Below, in pieces: positions 1 through 9,775 of a stretch of 64,000 bases of DNA (its first letter is position 1; each line of letters begins with the position of its first letter). A program made the translations under genes and the position numbers. The notes under the pieces were generated by a model. The model did not search any database and was not told the origin of the DNA. It saw nothing but the letters and a program-made list of their open reading frames with translations. The DNA lies in the NCBI RefSeq assembly GCF_019703515.2, contig NC_059362.1, forward strand, positions 23,124,826-23,188,825, in the 5' to 3' direction. Source of the stretch: Myxocyprinus asiaticus. Its lineage: Eukaryota; Chordata; Actinopteri; Cypriniformes; Catostomidae.

Positions 1-720
1 GCAGGTGCCAAATCCTGCTGGAAAATGAAATCAGCATCTTTAAAAAGCTGGTCAGCAGAAGGAAGCATGAAGTGCTCCAAAATGTCTTGGTAAACGGGTG
101 CAGTGACTTTGGTTTTCAAAAAACACAATGGACCAACACCAGCAGATGACACTGCACCCCAAATCATCACAGACTGTGGAAATTTAACACTGTGTCAAGC
201 AACTTGGGCTATGAGCTTCTCCACCCTTCCTCCAGACTCTAGGACCTTGGTTTCCAAATAAAATACAAAACTTGCTCTCATCTGAAAAGAGGATTTTGGA
301 ACACTGGGCAATAGTCCAGTTCTTCTTCTCCTTAGCCCAGGTAAGACGCCTCTGACATTGTCTGTGGTTCAGGAGTGGCTTAACAAGAGGAATACGACAA
401 CTGTAGCCAAATTCCTTGACATGTCTGTGTGTGGTGGCTCTTGATGCCTTGACCCCAGCCTCAGTCCATTCCTTGTGAAGTTCACCCAAATTCTTGAATC
501 GATTTTGCTTGACAATCATAAGGCTGCGGTTCTCTTGGTTGGTTGTGCATCTTTTTCTTCCACACTTTTTCCTTCCACTCAACTTTCTGTTAACATGCTT
601 GGATACAGCACTCTGTGAACAGCCAGCTTCTTTGGCAATGAATGTTTGTGACTTACCCTCCTTGTGAAGGGTGTCAATGATTGTCTTCTGGACAACTGTC
701 AGATCAGCAGTCTTCCCCAT
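1..720 (-). pseudogene. Tc1-type transposase, frameshifted and partial
   Basis: A DDE transposase that would cut and paste the surrounding element. The likely start is the Met of MGKTADL at 718-720. An N-terminal helix-turn-helix region (KEAGCSQSAVSKHV) is followed by a second DNA-binding region and the catalytic core. The first catalytic Asp lies in LFSDESKF. The second lies in an FQQD motif within the first 30 bases of the window. The Glu is outside the window. Compared with copy B, about two bases are missing near 191-197, which shifts the frame and ends the open frame at 184. This copy therefore cannot make a working enzyme. It retains the nine residues of the N-terminal domain that copy B has lost. 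Confidence 0.88.
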
Positions 721-1019
721 GATTGTGTAGCCTAGTGAACCAAACTGAGAGACCATTTTGAAGGCTCAGGAAACCTTTGCAGGTGTTTTGAGTTGATTAG
801 CTGATTGGCATGTCACCATATTCTAATTTGTTGAGATAGTGAATTGGTGGGTTTTTGTTAAATGTGAGCCAAAATCATCACAATTAAAAGAACCAAAGAC
901 TTAAACTACTTCAGTCTGTGTGCATTGAATTTATTTAATACACGAGTTTCACAATTTGAGTTGAATTACTGAAATAAATTAACTTTTCCACGACATTCTA
1001 ATTTATTGAGATGCACCTG
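1..1019 (-). mobile_element. Tc1/mariner element, copy A, cut by window start
   Basis: This is the right-hand part of a Tc1-like DNA transposon whose transposase reads on the minus strand. The inverted terminal sequence ends in ATGCACCTG at 1019 and is followed by the TA target dinucleotide at 1020-1021. A second copy of the same family at 17477-19035 matches base for base over long stretches, which fixes the boundary. The left end lies outside the window. The element sits directly against the first unit of the 33-bp minisatellite, so it inserted at the edge of that array or inside it. Confidence 0.9.
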
Positions 1020-3444
1020 TATGTCTATTATCTGTGCTTCAGTTTAGAACATGTGTTTATTACCTGTGCTTTAGTTTGGGAACATACATCTATTATCTGT
1101 GCTTCAATTTTAGAACATGCATTTATTACCTGTGCTTTAGTTTGGGAACATACGTCTATTATCTGTGCTTCAGTTTTACGTCTATTATCTGTGCTTCAGT
1201 TTTAGAACATGCGTTTATTACCTGTGCTTTAGTTTGGGAACATACGTCTATTATCTGTGCTTCAGTTTTAGAACATGCGTTTATTACCTGTGCTTTAGTT
1301 TGGGAACATACGTCTATTATCTGTGCTTCAGTTTGAGAACATGCATTTATTACCTGTGCTTTAGTTTGGGAACATACGTCTATTATCTGTGCTTCAGTTT
1401 TAGAACATGCATTTATTACCTGTGCTTTAGTTTGGGAACATACGTCTATTATCTGTGCTTCAGTTTGAGAACATGTGTTTATTACCTGTGCTTTAGTTTG
1501 GGAACATACGTCTATTATCTGTGCTTCAGTTTTAGAACATGCGTTTATTACCTGTGCTTTAGTTTGGGAACAAACGTCTATTATCTGTGCTTCAGTTTGA
1601 GAACATGCATTTATTACCTGTGCTTTAGTTTGGGAACATGCGTTTATTACCTGTGATTTAGTTTGGGAAGATAAGTCTATCATCTGTGCTTCAGTTTTAG
1701 AACATGCGTTTATTACCTGTGCTTTAATTTGGGAACATACGTCTATTATCTGTGCTTCAGTTTGAGAACATGTGTTTATTACCTGTGCTTTAGTTTGGGA
1801 ACATACGTCTATTATCTGTGCTTCAGTTTTAGAACATGCGTTTATTACCTGTGCTTTAGTTTGGGAACATACGTCTATTATCTGTGCTTCAGTTTGAGAA
1901 CATTTATCAAATGCCTTTGCTTCAGTTTGAGAACATGCGTTTATTACCTGTGATTTAGTTTGGGAAGATAAGTCTATCATCTGTGCTTCAGTTTTAGAAC
2001 ATGTGTTTATTACCTGTGCTTTAGTTTGGGAACATACGTCTATTTTCTGTGCTTCAGTTTGAGAACATGTGTTTATTACCTGTGCTTTAGTTTGGGAACA
2101 TACGTCTATTATCTGTGCTTCAGTTTTAGAACATGTGTTTATTACCTGTGCTTTAGTTTGGGAACATGCGTTTATTACCTGTGCTTCATTTTGAGAACAT
2201 TTATCAAATGCCTTTGCTTCAGTTTGAGAACATGTGTTTATTACCTGTGATTTAGTTTGGGAAGATAAGTCTATCATCTGTGCTTCAGTTTTAGAACATG
2301 TGTTTATTACCTGTGCTTTAGTTTGGAAACATATGTCTATTATCTGTGCTTCAGTTTGAGAACATGTGTTTATTACCTGTGCTTTAGTTTGGGAACATAC
2401 GTCTATTACCTGTGCTTCAGTTTTAGAACATGTGTTTATTACCTGTGCTTTAGTTTGGAAACATATGTCTATTATCTGTGCTTCAGTTTTAGAACATGTG
2501 TTTATTACCTGTGCTTTAGTTTGGGAACATACGTCTATTACCTGTGCTTCAGTTTTAGAACATGCGTTTATTTCCTGTGCTTCATTCTGAGAACATTTAT
2601 CAATTGCCTTTGCTTCAGTTTGAGAACATATGTTTATTACCTGTGCTTCAGTTTGAGAACATGTGTTTATTACCTGTGCTTTAGTTTGGGAACATACTTC
2701 TATTGTCTGTGCTTAGTTTAGAACATGCATTTTTTACCTGTGCTTCAGTTTGAGAACATGTGTTTATTACCTGTGATTTAGTTTGGGAACATACGTCTAT
2801 TATCTGTGCTTCAGTTTGAGAACATGCGTTTATTACCTGTGCTTTAGTTTGGGAACATACGTCTATTATCTGTGTTTCAGTTTTAGAACATGCGTTTATT
2901 ACCTGTGCTTTAGTTTGGGAACATACGTCTATTATCTGTGTTTCAGTTTTAGAACATGCGTTTATTTCCTGTGCTTCAGTTTGAGAACATGTTTATTACC
3001 TGTGCTTCAGTTTGAGAACATACGTTTATTACTTGTGCTTCAGTTTGAGAACATACGTTTATTACCTGTGCTTCATTTTGAGAACATTTATCAATTGCCT
3101 CTGCTTCAGTTTGAGAACATGTTTATTACCTGTGCTTCAGTTTGAGAACATACGTTTATTACCTGTGCTTCAGTCTGAGAACATTTATCAATTGCCTCTG
3201 ATTCAGTTTGAGAATATGCATCTATTACCTGTGTTCAGTTTGAGAAAATGCGTTTATTACCTGTGCTTCATTTTGATAACTTACATCTTTTACCTGTGCT
3301 TTAGTTTTAGAACATGTTTATTACCTGTGCTTCAGTTTGAGAACATGCATTTATTACATACCTGTGCTTCAGTTTGATAAACATGCATTTTTTTTACCTG
3401 TGCTTCAGTTTGAGAACATTAATTTATTACCTGTGCTTCTGTTT
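1020..3444. repeat. 33-bp minisatellite with dimeric and 297-bp higher-order structure
   Basis: About 73 tandem units of 33 bp. Two variants alternate. One contains GTTTGGGAACATACGTC and the other contains TTTTAGAACATGCGTTT, giving a 66-bp dimer. A higher-order period of 297 bp (nine units) is visible. The variant GGGAAGATAAG recurs at 1665, 1962 and 2259, and CATTTATCAAATGCC recurs at 1901 and 2198. Units become more diverged after about 2950. Because 33 is divisible by three and the unit lacks stops, frames stay open on both strands. The array lies upstream of usp46 exon 2, by inference in intron 1. Confidence 0.95.
1159..2277 (-). other. 372-codon repeat-encoded open frame, probably not a gene
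   Basis: The longest open frame in the window reads antisense through the minisatellite as 11-residue repeats such as CSQTKAQVINA and CSKTEAQIIDV. It has no non-repetitive N- or C-terminal domain, signal peptide or splice context. The opposite strand is also open over 74-163 codons with repeats such as SLGTYVYYLCF. Openness follows from the unit length and composition. It is recorded because an unbroken frame of this length on both strands is unusual. No function is proposed. Confidence 0.3.
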
Positions 3445-3460
3445 GAGAATGAGAATATGC
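3445..3460. repeat. Target-site duplication, 5' copy, of the L1 insertion
   Basis: GAGAATGAGAATATGC occurs here and again at 9525-9540, directly after the A-rich tail of the LINE. The 16-bp match is perfect and the bases on either side differ. It marks the left insertion border. Confidence 0.92.
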
Positions 3461-3589
3461 GTGTCACATGATGCCATGCAAGGGGCAGACGTGTGAGCGA
3501 TGAGCTCTGCGCACTTTGCTAAATTTTTAATTATTTGCATGTTATAATCTGGTGAAATTTGATACACCCAGTTACACATTTGCTCTTTG

Positions 3590-4429
3590 ATGCAAAACAT
3601 GTCAAAGAAGTCAAAATCCTCGGGCTCTGGAGACATTATAAGACACTTACGTGTTCAGGATGAAAGCCCCGACAGGCCTACAGACCATGGACTCGATTTG
3701 GATGGTGCGGTGGGAGAAGGAATACAGGGTCAGTTGTCCAACATGTCGGTGATGTTGACGAAGACTCTTGCTGACTTGGAGGATCTCGCTGTAATACGTC
3801 GATCGATTACGGCAATGGAAATAAAATTCTCTGAGCTAGTTACAAGAGTGACTGATGGTGAGAGACGAATCGATTTTTTGGAGTCATCAGAGAGGGAATT
3901 AACCGCTAATCCACCCGCGACCAAAGTTGATTTAGAACATCTCCTTGAAAAGCTTGAAGATCTTGAGAATAGAAGCCACAGGAATAACGTTCGAATTGTT
4001 GGAATTCCTGAGCATGAGGAGGGCAGAGATATGGTGAAATTCCTAAACGAGTTTTTCCCGAGTCTGCTTGACATAACAGGCCACAAGCTGGAAATCGAGC
4101 GAGCTCACAGATTTGCTGAGGGAGACAGGCCCCGACCGATTCTGGCCAGATTTCTGAGATCATCCGATAAAGATCTTGTGTTGCACCAGGCGAGGAGCAA
4201 AGGAAAGCTTTCTTGGAAGAACCATAATATTTTCTTGTTCCTGGACTTTGCGAGTTCGACAAGAGAGAAACGCGATCAGTTCAAGGAATGTAAGAAACTC
4301 TTACATCAGTGAAAGATCTCGTTTGCTCTGATGTTTCCGGCCAAACTGAGAATAGAAACGAAGGTCGGTCGCAAAGTATTTACATGTCCCAAACAGGCAA
4401 TGTCTTTTATTGAATCAATGGGTGAGTAA
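3590..4429 (+). pseudogene. LINE ORF1 protein, interrupted by one stop
   Basis: ORF1 proteins of L1 elements coat the element RNA and help target-primed reverse transcription. The frame starts at ATG 3590 (a second ATG is at 3599) with a Ser/Lys-rich N-terminus, followed by a heptad-like helical stretch. The conserved block LENRSHRNNVRIVGIPE is near residue 130 and the C-terminal part includes IERAHRF. A TGA at 4310-4312 stops the frame. The same frame continues with typical C-terminal residues (FALMFPAKLR, RKVFTCPKQA) to the TAA at 4427-4429. The damage is thus a single nonsense change near the end. Confidence 0.87.
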
Positions 4430-5403
4430 ACCGTTGGATGTTTCTCATGTGAGTGGGTCGACTCGCTGTACTTACTCTTGAGGAAGCTGGGCGACATTTG
4501 GTTTTTTTGCGTTGGCTCCGCCGTGCGGCTGGAGCTTGTTTTGTGAATAACACTTTTCCTTAAAGAATTTATTGCAATCTTTTGCATTGATGGAAGATTA
4601 TTTAGGCATGGAAGTTCCCGGCCAGTTTGAGAGTGGACACTACGGATGACCGCAAAATATCTACATGCTCACACAAAGGATGTCTTTTATAAAGTTGATG
4701 GATTATGTAAGTCATGGTATATACATTTATGCGGCCTCCGAGTGAATTGACTCGACCATCTGGGGAACCGGGATGCCGGTTTTGTTTCTTTTTGTGTTGG
4801 CTCCGGCTAGCGGCTGGAGCTTGTTCTGTTGAAAAACACTCCTTTGGAACAGCTGTGGATTAATCTGTTCGTTCTTCATGCTTATTCCTCCTGCTGGCTG
4901 TAGTTTGAGTTTTTTTTACGGGACATTGGAATGATTACATCATCCGCTGAACTCATAACAGCCGGCTCACTGAAAATTCGTCTGTCTGTCCGAGGAATCT
5001 GAACGGTTTTATATCAGCTGGAATTTGTTTTGTGGATGATCACACCTTTGAGACAGTTCTGTGAATGAATCTACATGTTCTTTGTGTTCATTCTTCCTAT
5101 TGGCTGGGTTTATTTTACAAAGTGTTTTCTGTTATGTAATTTTGCCTCACAAATTTGTGAGGCAGAATTGAGCAATCCGATGGCAAAGTTGTCGCGGGGG
5201 CTCGTGAGCGTTCATGGACCTTTTGAGTTTAGAGGGATTGTTGCCGGTTGGCGCTTTCGTGCGCGGGGTTAATGCGCACGTTTTTCTTTTTTCTGTTTGT
5301 TTTGTTCGGGGGGAAGTTCAGGGCTTGATTGTTTCACTAATGGGGAATGTGGTCTGTATAATTTTGTTTTTGACACACAGTTTATTTTTTCTACTATATC
5401 AAA
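4330..5403 (+). repeat. Inter-ORF spacer of the LINE with duplicated ORF1 3' end
   Basis: About 970 bp of non-coding sequence separates ORF1 from ORF2. The end of ORF1 and its following sequence recur about 281-285 bp downstream. TTTCCGGCCAA near 4333 pairs with TTCCCGGCCAG near 4615. Both copies then carry similar GCAAA.TAT.TACATG text. GTTGGCTCCG at 4511 pairs with GTTGG at 4796, each followed by CGGCTGGAGCTTGTT. A third, weaker copy of the later part begins near 5010 (CAGCTGGAATTTGTTTTG). The pattern is a decayed tandem duplication. Confidence 0.75.
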
Positions 5404-8400
5404 ATGTCAAATGTTAATATAAGTGTACTATCTCTCTCCACATGGAATGTAAATGGGTTGGGGCACCTCATAAAAAGAAGGAAGGTTTTTTCTTTTCTTA
5501 AACGTAAGAAATATGATATAGCGTTTCTTCAAGAAACACATCTCTCCCTGCAGGAAGCTGAAAAAATTGGGAAGATATGGGGTGGACATGTTTTTTTTAG
5601 TGCTGGCTCAAGTAAGAGCAAGGGAGTCATTATATTGGTAAATAAAAATGTACAATTCAAATGTCTCAAACAGACTAAAGATAAATTAGGGAGAGTCATT
5701 ATTGTTTTAGCTGAAATTCAAGGGCAAAGGTTAATTTTGGTTAATATTTATGCACCTAACGCTGATGATCAGGGCTTTTTTATAGATCTTGAAGGGATGC
5801 TGCAAGCCGCTGGCACCCCTCATGATATAATATTGGGAGGAGACTTTAATCTTTTGATGGACTCAGTCCTTGATCACAGTGAAGCAAAAGTGTGTAAAGC
5901 CCCTAGAGCAACATTGACGCTTCACAGGATGTGTAAAAATCTTGGTCTTACGGATATTTGGAGACATTTGAACCATCTGGTAGGGACTGTAAATGTTTTT
6001 CACCAGACCATAAGATTTATTCTAGAATAGATTTTTTTTTTTAATATCCAAATCCCTCATTTCATCTGTTGTGGATTGCTCAATTGGAATTATCTTAGTC
6101 TCAGATCGTGCCCTGGTGAGTTTAGAGGTGTTGCCACATATAGAGAAAAAGAAATCATATAGCTGGTGCCTTAATGTGTCCCTTTTTCAAAATCCTGATT
6201 TCCTACAAATGTTAAAGACTGAAATCAGTGTTTATATGGAGACCAACTGGTCCTCAGTATCCTTTGTGAGTGTGGTTTGGGAGGCACTTAAGGCAGTTCT
6301 TAGGGGTCGGATCATATCGTATGCCTCATTCACCAAAAAATCCAAAGCACAAGAACTTGTGGAGTTGGAAGGAAATATTAAAAGTGCCGAGGCAGAGCTG
6401 AAGTGCCGAATGTTATCTGATGGCCTCAGAGAATTGACCCGATTGAAATATAGATATAATACTATTTTGTCATGGAAAGTGGAGTTTTGGTTATTCAGGG
6501 CAAGACAGTCATACTTTGAGTCGGGTGACAAAGCAGGGAAGCTTTTGGCTAGATATATAAAGCAGAGAGAGTCTCTTTCTGTCATTCCCTCAGTGAAATC
6601 TGCTGGTGGTGAAATTTTTACCTCAGCCATTGATATTAATAATGCTTTTAAAGAATTCTATCTTGATCTCAATAGTTCCAAGTCTTCGTCTACTGATGAA
6701 GATATTAGAAACTTTATGGAACCATTAGATCTTCCTAAATTGACGATTGAGCAAAAAAACTCTCTTGATTCTGAGATAACCTTGGAGGAGCTTGACGAGG
6801 TAATTAAGTCCCTACCTACTGCCAAGGCTCTGGGGCCAGATGGTTTTGCAGCAGAATTTTTTAGATCCTATGCTACAGAACTGGCTCCACTTTTGTTAGA
6901 AGTTTATTCTGAATCATTAAAGAAGGGAAAGCTTCTGCCAACCATGACACAAGCCTGGATCAGTCTGATTCTTAAAAAGGACAAAGATCCAAGCGAGTGT
7001 AAGAGTTACCATCCAATCTCCCTGATCCAATTAGATGTAAAAATATTGTAAACAATTTTGGCTAACTGATTAAGTAAGGTTATGACATCTCTTATACATA
7101 TAGATGAGGTAGGATTTATTCGGGGCCGTAGCTCTTCTGATAACATTAGGCGTTTCATCAATATCATGTGGTCAGTAGCGAATGATCAATCTCCGGTCAC
7201 TGCCAACTCACTTGATGCTGAAAAGGCATTTGATATGGTAGAATGGGATTATCTTTTTAAGATTTTGGAAATATATGGGTTCGGGAGTACATTTATTGGT
7301 TGGATTAAGTTACTTTATAGACACCCTGTAGCAGCGGTGCAAAAAAATTGATTAATTTCAGATTTTTTTACTCTGGATAGGGGCACTCAGCAGGGCTGCC
7401 CTCTTTCCCCTTTATTGTTCTGTCTTGCCCTGGAACCATTAGCAGCCGCGATAAGAAAGGAGGATGATTTTCCAGGGGTGGTGGCGGGAGGTGTGGCGCA
7501 TAAGCTTCTGCTTTACGCAGATGATATTTTATTATTTGTCTCTGACCCCACTAGATCTATGCCTTGCCTCCACAGAATTATTAATTCCTTTTCCAAGTTC
7601 TCAGGATACAAAGTCAATTGGTCTAAATCCGAAGCTTTGGCTTTGACAGCGTACTGTCCAGTAACGGCTTTTCAGCCGGGCGCCTTCCAATGGCCCAAAC
7701 AGAGCATTAAGTATTTGGGGATTTTATTCCCAGCAAATTTGTCTGATTTAGTTAGTGTTAATTTTGACCCTTTAATAAAAAGATTTTCGAGCGATGTGGG
7801 CAGGTGGGCTTCATTACATTTATCTATGATTGGAAGGTTAACGTTATCAAAATGAATTGTATTCCAAAATGTAACTACCTGCTACAGTCTCTCCCTGTAG
7901 ATGTCCCCCTCTCTTATTTCAAGCAATTTGATAGCATAGCGAAGTCCTTCATTTGGAATGGTAAACGTCCCAGATTGCATTTTAATAAGTTACATAGGCC
8001 GATAGACAAAGGTGGGCTAGGCCTACCCAAGATTTTATTTTATTATTATGCGTTGAGTCTCAGACATTTGGCTCACTGGTCACTTCTACCTGAGAGAGCC
8101 CCTCCATGGTTATTAAACAAGCAGTTCTTGCCCCTATTTCGCCATTACAAAGCATCTCTATCAAACTAATCGGAAAAGTTAAGTTACACCCCGTTATTTC
8201 GCATTTACATTCGGTATGGACTAAAGTGTCCAGATTGTTTAAATTGGGCACTTATTTAAATGTTGCCTCGAGTATATGGCAGAACCCAAGATTACGTATT
8301 GGCAAGTCCCCTTTCTGCTGGCCAGAGTGGATTGTGAGGGGGGTTGCTACACTCGGTGACCTATATGAAAGTGGAGTGTTGAGATCGTTTGAAAACTTGG

Positions 8401-9161
8401 TCCAACATTTTGGGATCCCCAGACCTCAGTTTTATAGATATTTACAATTGCGCCACCTGCTTTGTACTATTTTTGGCAGTAGCACACATCCCCCTAAGGA
8501 GGCAGATGCTTTGGGTGAGGTGATTGCGGCTTTTGGAAAAGGTCATGAGGCATCAGTGTACTACTCCCTGTTAATTCAGAGTCTGGGGGACGGAGCCTTA
8601 ACTTCTATTAAGAGATGATGGGAGAAAGATTTGAATTTGGTATTGGAGGATGGAGTGTGGACTAAGATTCTGAAAAATGTCAAGTCTGTATCTAGAGATG
8701 CAAAGGTTCGCCTTATTCAGTTCAAGATTTTACATAGATTCTATTGGACCCCCTCTAGACTGTATAGGCTTGGTCTTAAAGACACACCCACCTACTGGCG
8801 ATGCCAATCGGAGGATGGAGATATAACCCATGTTTTTGGGGGGTGCGTTGAGATCCAGGGGTTTTGGTTGAGAGTTCAGAGTTTTGTATGTGAGGTCTTA
8901 GGCACTCGGGTTTCATTTTGCCCCAGACTCTGTATTTTGGGAGATGGGGCAGAAATTAATGTGGAGAATAAACATGTGGAGGATTGGGTCCTGACCTGTG
9001 TAATGGTCGCCAGGCGGGTGATTTTGAGGGGTTGGAAGTCGGTTGGAGCACCCCCGTTTCAGGAGTGGTGCTCGGAGATGGGGAGAGTGGCCTCAGAGGA
9101 GGGGTCTTATAGAAGACTGGAAATCCGGATCTGTTTGTGGGAAAATGGGGTGGATATTTAG
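5404..9161 (+). pseudogene. LINE ORF2 protein: AP endonuclease and reverse transcriptase, broken
   Basis: ORF2 proteins nick target DNA and copy the element RNA into it. The start ATG at 5404 gives MSNVNISVLSLSTWNVNGLG. Endonuclease motifs seen in order are WNVNG, LQETHL, NIYAPN and GGDFN. Frameshifting near 5985-6070 breaks the domain. Where the family has Ser-Asp-His, this copy reads SDRALVSLEV, so the catalytic His is lost. Reverse transcriptase motifs follow in several frames: ALGPDGF, SYHPISL, SLDAEKAFDMVEW, and LLYADDILLF near 7510. A C-terminal zinc-knuckle region reads YWRCQSEDGDITHVFGGC, with the first expected Cys changed to Tyr. The tail ends at TAG 9159-9161. At least six frame breaks are present, so the copy is dead. 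Confidence 0.92.
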
Positions 9162-9524
9162 CATTCTTGGAGGGTTCTCGGGTGGAATAGTGGAGAGAGA
9201 GGGGTAATTGTCAGTGTGTGTGATTTTTATATTTGTATATATATGTATTTTTTATTATTATTATGATTATTTTTCTCTTTTTTCCTCTTTTAGTTGTTTG
9301 GTTTTTGAATTCTTTTATATGTGTTCATCTAAGACCACAGGGATGTTTGTTGAGGATTGAGGTGGGGTTGGGGAGGAGGAGGGGTGGTAGTGGGTGTTAA
9401 AAGTTGATTTTGTGTATTTATAATTATGTTGTGTTTTAATAAATAAAAATGTTAATCATAAAAAAAAAAAAAAAAAAAAAAAAGATTATCAACACATGAC
9501 ATAAAAAAAACAAAATTAAAAAAA
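9162..9524 (+). other. LINE 3' UTR with two A-rich tails
   Basis: A G-rich 3' UTR leads to AATAAA at 9438-9443 and a first A run of about 24 bases ending at 9483. About 20 bases of non-A sequence (GATTATCAACACATGACATA) and a second A-rich tail then follow before the target duplication at 9525. Two tails separated by unique sequence are the usual mark of a short 3' transduction. A rearranged tail is the alternative. Confidence 0.7.
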
Positions 9525-9775
9525 GAGAATGAGAATATGCATATATTTCTTGTGCTTTATTTTGAAAATATGCATCTATTACCTGTACTTCAGTTTGAAA
9601 ACATGTGTCTATTACCTGTGTCTCAGTTAATGAAAATGTATCAACCTGTGCTTCAGTCTGAGAACATGCATCTATTAGGCTACCTGTGCTTTAGTTTGAG
9701 AACATACTTTTGTTACCTGTGCTTCAGTTTGAGAAAATACATCTGTAACCTGTGCTTCAGTTTGGCAACCAATGT
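9525..9775. repeat. Right-hand remnant of the 33-bp minisatellite
   Basis: The first 16 bases are the right copy of the LINE target duplication. About seven diverged units follow, with phrases such as TATTACCTGTACTTCAG, GAGAACATGCATCTATTA and TACCTGTGCTTCAGTTTG. Spacing is irregular and the units are much less uniform than those at 1020-2900. This is the far side of the array that the LINE split. Confidence 0.85.

Larger units (their letters stand above)
3461..9524 (+). mobile_element. L1-type LINE retrotransposon, near full length, decayed
   Basis: A 6.06-kb non-LTR retrotransposon bounded by a perfect 16-bp target duplication. Order: a short 5' leader (3461-3589), ORF1 (RNA-binding chaperone type), an unusually long inter-ORF spacer with internal duplication, ORF2 (endonuclease plus reverse transcriptase), a 3' UTR with AATAAA at 9438-9443, and A-rich tails. 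Both ORFs carry disabling changes. It inserted into the 33-bp minisatellite, which resumes after 9524. L1 clade is called from the ORF1 type and the APE-RT order; the Tx1 lineage is a close alternative. Confidence 0.93.

Noticed and set aside
1159..2277. 372-codon antisense frame as a real repeat protein
   Set aside because: It lies wholly in a tandem array whose unit length is a multiple of three, both strands are open, and no unique domain, start context or splice site supports a gene.
1020..3444. CRISPR-like array of 33-bp repeats
   Set aside because: Units are directly contiguous with no unique spacers, and the sequence is a fish genome.
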